Assembly: GCF_900626095.1 (NCBI RefSeq)
Contig: NZ_UYZZ01000001.1
Coordinates: 372,001 to 436,000, forward strand
DNA: 64,000 nt
Direction: 5' to 3'
Source of the DNA: Clostridium rectalis
Lineage (GTDB): Bacteria; Bacillota; Clostridia; Clostridiales; Clostridiaceae
Below the pieces are notes generated by a model. It had not been told where the DNA came from. It was given only the letters and a program-made list of their open reading frames with translations, and made no database searches. Of this stretch, positions 43,135 to 52,163 are shown one piece after another; within the stretch, counting starts at the first letter, position 1, and every line of letters starts with the position of its first letter. Made by a program: the position numbers and the translations under genes.

Positions 43135-43163
43135 TCATATACTTTATAAAAAAATCATAAATA
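43135..43163 (+). promoter_or_regulatory. sigma-E-like promoter of spoIIM
   Basis: TCATATA (43135-43141) fits six of seven bases of the sigma-E -35. CATAAATA (43156-43163) fits six of eight of the -10. Spacing is 14 bases, the same as for spoIIIA. The position is about 30 bases before spoIIM, a sigma-E gene in B. subtilis. Confidence 0.55.
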
Positions 43164-43195
43164 TAAAAAGATAGTAAACAAAAGGGGGAGAATAA

Positions 43196-43822
43196 ATGGG
43201 GAAGAATAATTTTTTACAAAATTTTAGTGATCATATAAGATTAAATTTTTGGCTGTATGTTATAAGTCTCATATTTATATTTACTGGAGTAGTACTTGGA
43301 ATATATAGTGTAAAATATATGCCATCTGTTAATAAAAATGACCTTTTAAGTTATTTAAATAGTTTTGGAGAGTATTTAACAACAAAAGATTTAGATTATA
43401 GATTTATACTTATTCAAAGTATAAAAAGTAATATTCCTTTTATAGTAGTAATTTGGTTTTTAGGAATGACTATGATAGGAATACCTATTATACTTATAAT
43501 TGATTTAATAAAGGGATATACATTAGGGTTTACTATAAGTTTTGTTATAAGTAGTGTAGGTATTAAGGGGTTTAATATGGCTATGCTAGGAGTCATACCT
43601 CAAAACATAATATATGTGCCTTGTATAATATTTTCTTCTGTTTTAGCTATGGAGTTTTCTTTGAATTTTTTAAGAGAGAGAATTAACAATAAACTTTCAA
43701 GTGGTTTATTAGTTAAAGTAATGTCATATTCAGTATCTTTCTTAGTAATATTTTTTGCTATGTTTTTTGGATTTGTTATAGAGGCTTATATTACACCTAA
43801 TATATTAAAAATTATAGTTTAA
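43196..43822 (+). CDS. spoIIM: stage II sporulation protein M
   Basis: Membrane component of the DMP machine for septal peptidoglycan removal and engulfment. The 208-residue protein has about five helices. VISLIFIFTGVVLGIYSVKYMP and LGFTISFVISSVGIKGF followed by GVIPQNIIYVPC are typical SpoIIM patterns. AAAAGGGGGAGA precedes the ATG. It is divergent from the YhcN-like gene and upstream of a small membrane gene and xerD, as spoIIM is near ripX/xerD in Bacillus. Confidence 0.93.
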   Translation: MGKNNFLQNFSDHIRLNFWLYVISLIFIFTGVVLGIYSVKYMPSVNKNDLLSYLNSFGEYLTTKDLDYRFILIQSIKSNIPFIVVIWFLGMTMIGIPIILIIDLIKGYTLGFTISFVISSVGIKGFNMAMLGVIPQNIIYVPCIIFSSVLAMEFSLNFLRERINNKLSSGLLVKVMSYSVSFLVIFFAMFFGFVIEAYITPNILKIIV

Positions 43823-43852
43823 AAGCTAAAATAACAGATTGGAAGTGGTAAA

Positions 43853-44083
43853 ATGAAAAGCATTAGCATTATCATAGAAATTGTGATTAGGTTTTTAAAA
43901 TGCTTTTTTATATTGTTGGTATTTGGACAGTTTTTACCTAAAATATTGGACTACATATTGTATAATTTTATTGAGAAGATGAATGTTTATGATAATAGTA
44001 TTTTGGTATACAATATACTAAGTAGAAATAAAAATATATTATATAATTATATATATATTTTTAATGAATTTTTAAAATTTTGA
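43853..44083 (+). CDS. small membrane protein between spoIIM and xerD (YqzK position)
   Basis: A 76-residue protein with one N-terminal membrane helix (about 4-28) and a polar C-terminal half rich in Asn and Tyr. It shows no motif I know. In Bacillus a small membrane gene, yqzK, also sits just before xerD, so this may be a positional equivalent; sequence similarity is not evident by eye. TTGGAAGTGGTAAA precedes the ATG. Confidence 0.6.
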   Translation: MKSISIIIEIVIRFLKCFFILLVFGQFLPKILDYILYNFIEKMNVYDNSILVYNILSRNKNILYNYIYIFNEFLKF

Positions 44084-44151
44084 AGGTTTTGCATTATTTT
44101 TGTTGAATTAAATACTAATAAACATATTTGTTTATGATAGGAGAATAATCT

Positions 44152-45030
44152 ATGGATGAATTAATTAATAATTATTTAGAGTTTTTAAGAAAAAAAAAAT
44201 TAAGTAAAAATACCTTAGATGCTTATGCTAGAGATATAAAGAGGTTTTGTCAATTTGTTGTAAAAAGAGATGAAGACATATTATCAATTGAGGAAATAAC
44301 TGTAATGGCATATGTACAAGAGTTGCAAAAATCAAAAAAGGCTAATTCTTCTATTGTAAGAAATATAGTATCTATAAGAAATTTTTATAGATATCTTAAT
44401 AGAAAGGGGATTATAGAAGATAATCCTGTTATAAATTACGAAATACCTAAAATAAAAAGGAATATACCACAAATACTTTCCATAGAGGAAGTGGATAAGC
44501 TATTAGAAGCACCAGATTTAACTACACAAAAAGGTATAAGAGATAAGTCCATGCTTGAAGTTATGTATGCAACTGGAGTAAAGGTAAGCGAATTATTAAA
44601 TATAACTATTTTTGATGTTAGTTTAAAGTTATGCTACATAAAGTGTAAGGGAAGTAAAAATAAAGAAAGAGTTATCCCAATAGGATCCTATGCAATACAA
44701 TGTTTAAGTGAGTATTTGAAAATCAGACCAGATCTTAATATATATAATTTAGATTATCTCTTCTTAAATTTAAAAAGTACAAAAATGACAAGACAGGGTT
44801 TTTGGAAAATAGTAAAATATTATGCAAAATTAGCTGGAATAAATAAAACTATAAATTCCTATACATTAAGGCATTCATTTGCGGTGCATCTTCTTCAAAA
44901 TGGGGCTGATATAAAATCTGTACAAGAACTTTTAGGACATAGTGATATGGCTGCAACTCAGATATATTCTACTATATCTAAAAAGAGTAAGATTGCTGAA
45001 GTTTATAAAAAAGCTCATCCTAGAGCTTAA
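44152..45030 (+). CDS. xerD: tyrosine recombinase XerD-like with altered catalytic residues
   Basis: XerC/XerD recombinases resolve chromosome dimers at dif. The 292-residue protein has an N-terminal SAM-like domain (about 1-88) and a C-terminal catalytic domain. Catalytic positions: Lys166 (CKGSKNKER), Arg240 (TLRHSF), His263 (LGHSD) and Tyr272 (TQIYS) are present. The usual first Arg (ATGLRVSE) is Lys144 here (ATGVKVSE), and the His three residues before Arg240 is Tyr237 (SYTLRH). The locus (after spoIIM, before purine phosphorylases) is that of ripX/xerD. AGGAGAATAATCT precedes the ATG. Confidence 0.88.
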   Translation: MDELINNYLEFLRKKKLSKNTLDAYARDIKRFCQFVVKRDEDILSIEEITVMAYVQELQKSKKANSSIVRNIVSIRNFYRYLNRKGIIEDNPVINYEIPKIKRNIPQILSIEEVDKLLEAPDLTTQKGIRDKSMLEVMYATGVKVSELLNITIFDVSLKLCYIKCKGSKNKERVIPIGSYAIQCLSEYLKIRPDLNIYNLDYLFLNLKSTKMTRQGFWKIVKYYAKLAGINKTINSYTLRHSFAVHLLQNGADIKSVQELLGHSDMAATQIYSTISKKSKIAEVYKKAHPRA

Positions 45031-45128
45031 GCATGTATAGAATAAGAGAAGTTTATAATTGTATGTTTATGCTTTAGATAGTAGTTTATTAATAATATAT
45101 AGTTAATTTCAAATGAGGAGGAAAAATT

Positions 45129-45944
45129 ATGAATTTAGAAATAATAAGTGAGAGTGTTAAATACATAAAAAGTAAGATAAAAAACAAACCTGACATAGGA
45201 ATAATACTTGGGTCAGGTCTTGGAGATATGGCAGAAAGTGTTGAAAATAAAGAGGTAGTTAAGTATGAGGATATTCCGAACATGCCTAAATCTACTGTAA
45301 AGGGTCATAAGGGACAATTTGTTTTTGGTAGATTAAAAGGTAAAAGTGTAGTAATGATGCAAGGAAGAATACATTTCTATGAGGGTCATGAAATGGAATC
45401 TTTAGCATTACCTATTCATATTATGAAAAATTTAGGAATCAAAACTTTAATAGTTACTAATGCAGCAGGAGGAGTAAATAAAAGCTTTACTCCAGGAGAT
45501 TTAATGATAATAACAGATCATATAAATCTTGCGTTTACTAATCCGTTAATAGGTAGAAATGAGGAAGAGATAGGGCCAAGATTTCCAGATATGAGTAATG
45601 CTTATGATAAGGATTTAGTAAATCTAGCTAATGAAATTGGTAATAAATACAATGTGAATTTAAAACAGGGAGTTTACGCTATGATGACAGGACCAACTTA
45701 TGAGACACCGGCGGAAATAAAAATGATAAGAATCTTAGGTGGAGATGCGGTTGGTATGTCAACGGTTCCAGATGTAATAACGGCTAAGCATTGTGGCCTT
45801 AAAGTATTGGGAGTATCATGTATAACCAATATGGCGGCAGGCATATTGGATCAACCGTTAAATCATGAAGAGGTTATGGAGACCTCTAAAAAGGTGAAAA
45901 ATAACTTTATAAAATTGATTAGTGAAATAATAGGGGCAATATAA
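45129..45944 (+). CDS. punA: purine nucleoside phosphorylase (first copy)
   Basis: Trimeric PNP that splits (deoxy)inosine and guanosine with phosphate, 271 residues. GIILGSGLGDMAE (phosphate loop), STVKGHKGQFVFGRL, QGRIHFYEGHEM, TNAAGGVN, GPTYETPAEIKMIRILGGDAVGMST and GVSCITNMAAGIL are diagnostic. TGAGGAGGAAAAA precedes the ATG. A paralogue follows directly, then pdp. Its place next to xerD matches pupG of B. subtilis. Confidence 0.95.
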   Translation: MNLEIISESVKYIKSKIKNKPDIGIILGSGLGDMAESVENKEVVKYEDIPNMPKSTVKGHKGQFVFGRLKGKSVVMMQGRIHFYEGHEMESLALPIHIMKNLGIKTLIVTNAAGGVNKSFTPGDLMIITDHINLAFTNPLIGRNEEEIGPRFPDMSNAYDKDLVNLANEIGNKYNVNLKQGVYAMMTGPTYETPAEIKMIRILGGDAVGMSTVPDVITAKHCGLKVLGVSCITNMAAGILDQPLNHEEVMETSKKVKNNFIKLISEIIGAI

Positions 45945-45964
45945 TTAAAGGGGATGATGTTATT

Positions 45965-46792
45965 ATGGAACTAATTAAAAAAGTTAGAGAGGCTAAAGAA
46001 TATATAAATAGAATTGACAATAGTGAAATCGATATAGCTATAATATTGGGAACAGGTTTAGGAAGTTTAGGAGAAGAAATAAAGAATAAAAAAGTAATAA
46101 AATATACACAAATACCTCATTTCCCAACGTCAACGGTTTTAGGGCATAGTGGGGAACTTATAATAGGAGATTTAATGGGAAAAAGAATTTTAGCTATGAA
46201 TGGAAGATTTCACTATTATGAAGGATATAATATGCAAAACATTACCTTTCCAATAAGGGTTATAAATGATTTAGGAATAAAAAAATTAATAGTTTCTAAT
46301 GCTGCAGGAGGAATGAATGAAAGATTTAATCAGGGGGATCTTATGATAATAACAGATCACATAAATCTTATGGGGGATAATCCTTTGATAGGCAATAATT
46401 ATGAAGAATTTGGACCGAGGTTTCCCGATATGAGTAATGCTTATAATAAGGAGTTAATTAATTTGGCAAAGGATTGTGCAGATAATTTAAATATAAAAGT
46501 TAAAGAAGGTATATATATAGCAGTATCGGGACCAACATATGAAACTCCAGCAGAACTTAGAATGCTAAGAAAAATAGGTGGAGATGCAGTTGGTATGTCA
46601 ACTATACCTGAGGTAATAATAGCAAATCATATGAAAATGAAAATTTTAGGTATTTCATGTATAACAGATATGGCTATTGCAGATAATTTGGAGCCATTGG
46701 ATCATGCCAAAGTAGTTGAAATTGCAAATAAGTCAAAAGATAAATTTGTAGACTTAGTAAAAGAAATAGTATTTGAAATGAAGTCAAATTAA
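45965..46792 (+). CDS. purine nucleoside phosphorylase (second, tandem copy)
   Basis: 275 residues with the same motifs as the preceding gene: IILGTGLGSLGEE, STVLGHSGELIIG, NGRFHYYEGYNM, SNAAGGMNE, GPTYETPAELRMLRKIGGDAVGMST. The two are clearly tandem paralogues, roughly half identical over the aligned blocks as judged by eye. Substrate-site residues differ (VTNAAGG/VSNAAGG; TNMAAG/TDMAIA), so specificity may differ. AAAGGGGATG precedes the ATG. It lies 20 bases after the first copy. Confidence 0.93.
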   Translation: MELIKKVREAKEYINRIDNSEIDIAIILGTGLGSLGEEIKNKKVIKYTQIPHFPTSTVLGHSGELIIGDLMGKRILAMNGRFHYYEGYNMQNITFPIRVINDLGIKKLIVSNAAGGMNERFNQGDLMIITDHINLMGDNPLIGNNYEEFGPRFPDMSNAYNKELINLAKDCADNLNIKVKEGIYIAVSGPTYETPAELRMLRKIGGDAVGMSTIPEVIIANHMKMKILGISCITDMAIADNLEPLDHAKVVEIANKSKDKFVDLVKEIVFEMKSN

Positions 46793-46816
46793 TTAGCAGT
46801 AGGAGGTATGAAATTT

Positions 46817-48121
46817 ATGAGGATGTATGATATTATTTTAAAAAAAAGAAATGGGGAACAGTTAACAACTGAAGAACTAAATTTTTTTGTGGATAATTAT
46901 ACAAACGGCAATATTCCTGATTACCAAGCATCAGCATTATTAATGGCTATTTATTTTCAAAAAATGAGTAAGAAAGAGACTTCAGATTTAACTATGGCTA
47001 TGGCAAATTCAGGGGATGTACTTGATTTATCTTCAATAAATGGTATAAAAGTGGATAAACATAGTACAGGAGGAGTAGGAGACACTACAACTTTAGTATT
47101 AGGGCCCATGGTAGCTTCTCTTGGAGTCCCAGTGGCTAAGATGTCAGGAAGAGGTCTTGGTCATACTGGTGGAACTATAGATAAATTAGAATCTTTTAAA
47201 GGATTTTCAGTAGAGATGTCTGAAGAAAAATTTATAGAAAATGTAAATAAAATAAAACTTGTAGTAGGTGGACAAACTGGTAATTTAGCTCCTGCAGATA
47301 AGAAGTTATATGCATTAAGAGATGTAACTGCCACGGTAGATAGTATATCTTTAATAGCTTCTAGCATAATGAGCAAAAAAATAGCATCAGGTGCTGATGC
47401 TATAGTATTAGATGTGAAAGTTGGACAAGGTGCCTTTATGAAGACAAAAGAGGAGGCAATTGAACTTGCAAGTGAGATGGTTGAAATAGGTAAGAACTTA
47501 AATAAGAAAACAGTTGCCATAATATCAGATATGGACCAACCTTTAGGATTAGCTATAGGAAATGCTTTAGAGGTTAAAGAGGCTATTAATACTTTAAAAG
47601 GTGAGGGACCTAAAGATTTGTTTCATTTATGTCTTACTTTAGGAGCTAATATGTTGGTATTGTCTAAAAAGGCAGATACAGTTAAAGAAGGAGAAAAACT
47701 TTTACTACAGTCAGTTAAAAGTGGAAAAGCTTTAGAAAAATTAAAAGAGTTTGTAAAAGCTCAAGGAGGAGATACATCTTTTATAGATAATACAGAAAAC
47801 TTTCCAAAGGCTAATTATATAATAGCAGTAAAAAGTAAAACAAAAGGTTATGTAAAAAAAATATGTGCTGAAAAAATAGGATTAATTGCTATGGAACTTG
47901 GAGCAGGAAGAGCTACTAAAGAAGAAAAAATAGATCTTTCAGTAGGATTAGTTTTAAATAAAAAAAGAGGAGATAAAGTATTAGTAGGAGATATCCTTTG
48001 TTATATCCATGCTAATGATATGCAAAAAGCTAAGAAAGCAGAGAGAGAAATATTAGACAGTTATAAAATATCACAAACATTTACTGGGGATATTCCACTT
48101 ATATATAATATATTAAAATAA
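46817..48121 (+). CDS. pdp: pyrimidine-nucleoside phosphorylase
   Basis: Cleaves uridine and thymidine with phosphate, 434 residues. [20 protein letters not shown] is the usual N-terminus. [68 protein letters not shown] and GAFMKT are conserved. I chose ATG 46817, ten bases after AGGAGG; ATG 46808 is too close to it. With the two PNP genes it forms a nucleoside salvage operon. Confidence 0.95.
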   Translation: MRMYDIILKKRNGEQLTTEELNFFVDNYTNGNIPDYQASALLMAIYFQKMSKKETSDLTMAMANSGDVLDLSSINGIKVDKHSTGGVGDTTTLVLGPMVASLGVPVAKMSGRGLGHTGGTIDKLESFKGFSVEMSEEKFIENVNKIKLVVGGQTGNLAPADKKLYALRDVTATVDSISLIASSIMSKKIASGADAIVLDVKVGQGAFMKTKEEAIELASEMVEIGKNLNKKTVAIISDMDQPLGLAIGNALEVKEAINTLKGEGPKDLFHLCLTLGANMLVLSKKADTVKEGEKLLLQSVKSGKALEKLKEFVKAQGGDTSFIDNTENFPKANYIIAVKSKTKGYVKKICAEKIGLIAMELGAGRATKEEKIDLSVGLVLNKKRGDKVLVGDILCYIHANDMQKAKKAEREILDSYKISQTFTGDIPLIYNILK

Positions 48122-48123
48122 AT

Positions 48124-48165
48124 AAAGAGGTTTTGGAATCTGTATTCTGAAACCTTTTATTATTT
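48124..48165 (+). terminator. terminator of the nucleoside operon
   Basis: GAGGTTTTGGAAT pairs with ATTCTGAAACCTTTT with wobble pairs, followed by TTATTATTTTTTTT. Confidence 0.65.
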
Positions 48166-48272
48166 TTTTTGAATTGTAATATAAACAAATATGAAGTTTA
48201 ATACATGTTTTTTATGGATAAATTTTTGAAAGAAAGGAGAAAATACTATTGAAAGGAAGGAGGAATTTATCT

Positions 48273-49454
48273 ATGAAAAAAATCCATGTAAAGTTAATAG
48301 CATTAAATTTATTTTTACTATTATTATTCCAGGCCGTTATAGTACCCATTAAGGTTAAAGCCGCTGGTGAAGAAATAAAAGTAGATGCCCAATCAGCATT
48401 GCTTATGGAACCAGTGTCTGGTAAAATAATATTCGAAAAAAATCCACATGAAAAATTAGCGCCAGCATCGGTAACTAAGATAATGACTATGCTTTTAGCT
48501 ATGGAGGCTATAGATTCCGGTAAAATAAAATTAACTGATAAAATAACTGTAAGTGAAAATGCAAAACTTAAAGGTAAGAATGGAAATAGTAGTATGCTAT
48601 TAGATACAGGAGAAGTAAGAACTGTAGAGGAAATTTTAAAGGGAATAGCTATAGCTTCAGGGAATGATGCTGCTACTGCTATGGCAGAATATATAGCGGG
48701 AAGCGAAGAAGCCTTTGTTAACATGATGAATAAAAGGGCTGAAAAGTTAGGAATGAAAAATACTACCTTTAAAAATTGCACAGGACTTTCTGAACCAGGA
48801 CATTTAACAACTGCTTATGATATATCTATAATGTCAAGGGAACTCTTAAAGCACCCTAAGGTACTTAAATATACAGGAACCTATATGGAAACCATATCGG
48901 AGGGAAGAAAGAGTCCTATTGGACTTGTAAACCATAATAAACTTGTAAGGTTTTTTAAAGGGTGTGATGGACTTAAAACAGGATTTACAAATGAAGCAAA
49001 GTATTGTATATCGGCTACGGCAGTAAGAGATGGAGTTAGGATGCTTTCTGTTATAATGGGATCACCAACCTATAAAGTTAGAAACAAAGAAGCAAGTTCA
49101 CTTATAAATTATGGATTTTCTAAATATGAGAGTAAAAAGGTAATTAAAAAGGATGAATCAGTTGAAAAGATAAAGATAGGTAAAAGTGAAGATAAATTTT
49201 TTATGGCAAAGGCATGTGAAAATTTAAATTGTATAGTAGAAAAAGGCACTAATAATAAAATCTCTAAAAAGTGTGTAGTGAATTTAGATAAGAAACATTA
49301 TAATAAAGGTGATGTTGTAGGACACTGTGAAGTATATTTAGATGACGCATTGGTTGGAAAAGTGAAAGTATATTGTGATAGAGAAGTAAAGAAGGCTAGC
49401 TTTATTGATAATTTTAAGTTTAATATTAAAAACTTATTCAATAATGCTATATAG
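48273..49454 (+). CDS. D-alanyl-D-alanine carboxypeptidase (DacF-like)
   Basis: Class C low-molecular-weight penicillin-binding protein, about 393 residues, with a cleavable signal peptide ending in KVKAAG. Active-site motifs: Ser-x-x-Lys as SVTK, SGN in IASGNDAATAMAEY, and KTG in GLKTGFTNEA. A C-terminal beta domain (PBP5-C type) follows. GAAGGAGG sits before ATG 48273. The position after pupG-type genes equals dacF of B. subtilis, but the spoIIA operon that usually follows is absent. Confidence 0.92.
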   Translation: MKKIHVKLIALNLFLLLLFQAVIVPIKVKAAGEEIKVDAQSALLMEPVSGKIIFEKNPHEKLAPASVTKIMTMLLAMEAIDSGKIKLTDKITVSENAKLKGKNGNSSMLLDTGEVRTVEEILKGIAIASGNDAATAMAEYIAGSEEAFVNMMNKRAEKLGMKNTTFKNCTGLSEPGHLTTAYDISIMSRELLKHPKVLKYTGTYMETISEGRKSPIGLVNHNKLVRFFKGCDGLKTGFTNEAKYCISATAVRDGVRMLSVIMGSPTYKVRNKEASSLINYGFSKYESKKVIKKDESVEKIKIGKSEDKFFMAKACENLNCIVEKGTNNKISKKCVVNLDKKHYNKGDVVGHCEVYLDDALVGKVKVYCDREVKKASFIDNFKFNIKNLFNNAI

Positions 49455-49460
49455 TATTAA

Positions 49461-49503
49461 ATTATATGATAGTCTAAATTAGACTATCATATAATTTTTT
49501 TTG
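49461..49503 (+). terminator. terminator of the DacF-like gene
   Basis: ATTATATGATAGTCT pairs with AGACTATCATATAAT around AAATT, followed by a T-run to about 49502. Confidence 0.85.
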
Positions 49504-49641
49504 TGATTTAAGTATGTATATTGGACTTATATAAAAATTTTTTATAATATATAATAAAGAATATTATGTTAAAATAATTATACACATATAATAAATTTAA
49601 AAGTAAAAACTATTTATTTAGTTAATTAGGAGAGAGATTTA

Positions 49642-50394
49642 ATGGCACTTAATATAAAAATAGATAATTTTGAAGGTCCTTTTGATTTGTTGCTACATCT
49701 TATTAAAAAGAATGAATTAGATATATATAATATAAAAATATCTCATATAACGAATCAATATATTACATATATAAATACAATGAAAGAAATGGATTTAGAA
49801 ATAACTTCTGAATTTATAGTTATAGCAGCAACTTTAATAGAAATAAAATCTAAGGAATTATTACCTAAAGGTAATACAGATGAAATCGCTGCAGTAGTAG
49901 AGGAGGACCCAGAAAAAGTTCTCATATCAAAACTTATAGAATATAAAAAGTTTAAATATGCTGCATCTTTTTTAAAAGAGCAATGTAAAGAGGAAGGAAT
50001 TATATTTACAAAAAAACCAGAAATAATAGAAATTAAAAGGGTAAAAGATAATGAAGAGATATTAAAAAATATCTCTATGCTGGATATATACAATATTTAT
50101 AATGAGCTTATAAAAAATTATAAAAATAAAATTAATATAAATAGTATATCCACTGAAATACCCATTGATACCTACAAGGTTGAGGACAAGATATTAGAAT
50201 TGCAACATATACTCATAAAAGATAAGAAAATATGTTTTTTAGATATTTCTAAAAAATGTACAAGCAAGATTGAAATAGTTGTGACTTTTTTAGCATTATT
50301 AGAAATGATAAAATTAAAGACTATAATAGTGCTACAAGAAAAGAATTTTGGGAACATATTTATAGAAAGAAGTGAAAGTATTGAAGGAAATTAA
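49642..50394 (+). CDS. scpA: segregation and condensation protein A
   Basis: Kleisin subunit of the SMC-ScpAB complex for chromosome condensation. The start [20 protein letters not shown] is diagnostic, with [18 protein letters not shown]. The winged-helix C-terminus has [16 protein letters not shown]. The length of 250 residues is usual. AGGAGAGAGA precedes the ATG. It overlaps scpB by 23 bases. Confidence 0.96.
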   Translation: MALNIKIDNFEGPFDLLLHLIKKNELDIYNIKISHITNQYITYINTMKEMDLEITSEFIVIAATLIEIKSKELLPKGNTDEIAAVVEEDPEKVLISKLIEYKKFKYAASFLKEQCKEEGIIFTKKPEIIEIKRVKDNEEILKNISMLDIYNIYNELIKNYKNKININSISTEIPIDTYKVEDKILELQHILIKDKKICFLDISKKCTSKIEIVVTFLALLEMIKLKTIIVLQEKNFGNIFIERSESIEGN

Positions 50395-50962
50395 TTTAAC
50401 TCAAATAGAAATGGAAGAAGTTTCTATAAACAATAGACTTATGTCTGTAATAGAATCTTTATTATTTGTTAGTGGAGAACCTTTAAAAATAAAAGAAATA
50501 GCTAATATAATAGAGTGTGACATAAATTTTACGAATGTATTATTAAAAAATATGACTAATAAATATGAAGAGGATGATAGAGGAATAAAATTAATAGAAA
50601 TAGAGGGAAGTTATCAACTAGTTACTAAAAAGAAAAATAGTGAGTTTATACAAAAACTTTTGAAAACCAATGTGAGACAATCCTTATCACAAGCTGCATT
50701 GGAAACATTATCCATTGTAGTTTATAAACAACCTATAACGAGGGTAGATATAGATGAAATAAGAGGTGTTAAGAGTGATAGGGCTATTCAAACATTACTT
50801 GAAAAAGAATTAATTAAGGAATGCGGAAGACTAGAAGTTCCTGGTAGACCAATACTTTATGCAACTACTGAAGAGTTTTTGAGACACTTTGGATTAGAAA
50901 ATTTAAGTCAAATGCCTAGTTTAGAAAGTTTATTAAATGATCATAGCGTAAAGGAAAGATAA
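50372..50962 (+). CDS. scpB: segregation and condensation protein B
   Basis: Dimeric winged-helix subunit that binds the ScpA kleisin. [84 protein letters not shown] and [11 protein letters not shown] are typical. The N-terminus is uncertain: GTG 50372 is given, and TTG 50381 is an alternative with AGAAGTGAAAG upstream. It shares a bidirectional terminator with the opposing ytfJ-like gene. Confidence 0.94.
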   Translation: MKVLKEINLTQIEMEEVSINNRLMSVIESLLFVSGEPLKIKEIANIIECDINFTNVLLKNMTNKYEEDDRGIKLIEIEGSYQLVTKKKNSEFIQKLLKTNVRQSLSQAALETLSIVVYKQPITRVDIDEIRGVKSDRAIQTLLEKELIKECGRLEVPGRPILYATTEEFLRHFGLENLSQMPSLESLLNDHSVKER

Positions 50963-50998
50963 AGGTATATAGTGCTTTATTAGCACTATATACCTTTA
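50961..50998. terminator. bidirectional terminator between scpB and the ytfJ-like gene
   Basis: AAAGGTATATAGTGC pairs with GCACTATATACCTTT around TTTATTA. It directly follows the scpB stop and precedes the ytfJ stop on the other strand. Confidence 0.8.
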
Positions 50999-51000
50999 TC

Positions 51001-51450
51001 TTATTCTAAGGGTTCTACTTCTATAGTTCCACTTTTGTATGAATTATTTTCATTTTTGCACTTTTCTTTTTCAGAAGAATCTTTTTTAAACATATCTTTA
51101 AATGTATCTATTAGTTGAGGTACAGTATCTATAATTTTATCATAGGTATTATCTTGATCTAATGGTAGTAATCTTACAGAGTCAGGTTTTATTACTAAAA
51201 AAGCAACAGGTTTTACAGTAACACCTGCTCCTGAACCACCACCAAAAGGATATTTAGGATTGTCATTGTTTATTGTAGGACAAAATTCACTACCCCCAGA
51301 GGCGAATCCAAAAGATACTTTTGAAATTGGTAGAACTAGAGAGCCATCTTGCGTTTCTACAGGATCACCCACAATGGTATTAACATCTATCATTCCTTTA
51401 ATATTTTCCATAGTACTTTTCATTAAATTTTCAATTGGATGATTTTCCAT
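51001..51450 (-). CDS. ytfJ: sporulation protein YtfJ
   Basis: About 149 residues. The YtfJ pattern is clear: NHPIENLMKSTMENIKGMIDVNTIVGDPV, then DGSLVLPISKVSFGFASGGSEF, a Gly-rich stretch with Pro (PFGGGSGAGVTVKPVAFLVI). I chose the start at 51450 behind TTAGGAGG. It forms a unit with the DUF2953 gene upstream (YtfI position in Bacillus). In B. subtilis YtfJ is a forespore-expressed protein of unclear function. Confidence 0.92.
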   Translation of the reverse strand: MENHPIENLMKSTMENIKGMIDVNTIVGDPVETQDGSLVLPISKVSFGFASGGSEFCPTINNDNPKYPFGGGSGAGVTVKPVAFLVIKPDSVRLLPLDQDNTYDKIIDTVPQLIDTFKDMFKKDSSEKEKCKNENNSYKSGTIEVEPLE

Positions 51451-51466
51451 TAAATTACCTCCTAAA

Positions 51467-52015
51467 TTAAAAGGCATTACTACCCTTTAATGTTTTTTTT
51501 CGACTATGTAAACTAAAAAATATTAATAACCCTATATGAATAATTTTAACTAAATTTATAAAAATTATACCTTGTATTTCAATATATAAAAATTCTTTAT
51601 TAAATACTGGATTAACTTTTAAATCAATATGTTTTAAATTAAAGAAGAAATTTAAAATATTAAAGACAAAAGGATATAAGCTATAAATTAGACCATTTAA
51701 GATAGCTGTTATAGCAGCATCAGATAAACCATAGCCTATAGTTATATTAGTTGTTAATTTGGGTTTAAATATATTTTTTTTAAATTTTTCCATTATGATT
51801 TTTGCATTATCACCATCAATATTTTTTTTAGAAGACATTTCTTCCATATGATGTTTAAAGGTTAAGATATCTTTAGAACCATTTTTGGTACTTAAATTAA
51901 ATTCTTTCTTTAAAAATTTAACGCTTATTTTATTTTTTTCATATTTAAAATTAATTTTTATGGAAAAAGGAAAAAATAAGATTACAAATAATAAAATTAA
52001 AAAAATTAACATCAT
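51467..52015 (-). CDS. DUF2953 membrane protein (YtfI-like)
   Basis: 182 residues: an N-terminal membrane helix (about 2-18), a polar middle with Lys-rich segments, and a DUF2953-like hydrophobic region with TNITIGYGLSDAAITAILNGLIYSLYPF and a C-terminal HIDLKVNPVFN. The ytfI-ytfJ pairing supports the call. Function is unknown. The start has only AGGTTAAA upstream. Confidence 0.82.
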   Translation of the reverse strand: MMLIFLILLFVILFFPFSIKINFKYEKNKISVKFLKKEFNLSTKNGSKDILTFKHHMEEMSSKKNIDGDNAKIIMEKFKKNIFKPKLTTNITIGYGLSDAAITAILNGLIYSLYPFVFNILNFFFNLKHIDLKVNPVFNKEFLYIEIQGIIFINLVKIIHIGLLIFFSLHSRKKTLKGSNAF

Positions 52016-52163
52016 ATAAATTTAACCTCGGTCCTTATTTATTATTCTATATTATAGCCGTTAAATGTAATAATATACCTTTTCATTTACTTATTCCAAT
52101 TAATGCATGAGTAATAAAATTAAATTTGAGGAAAAATAAATAAAGCAGAAAGAGGTGGATAAA

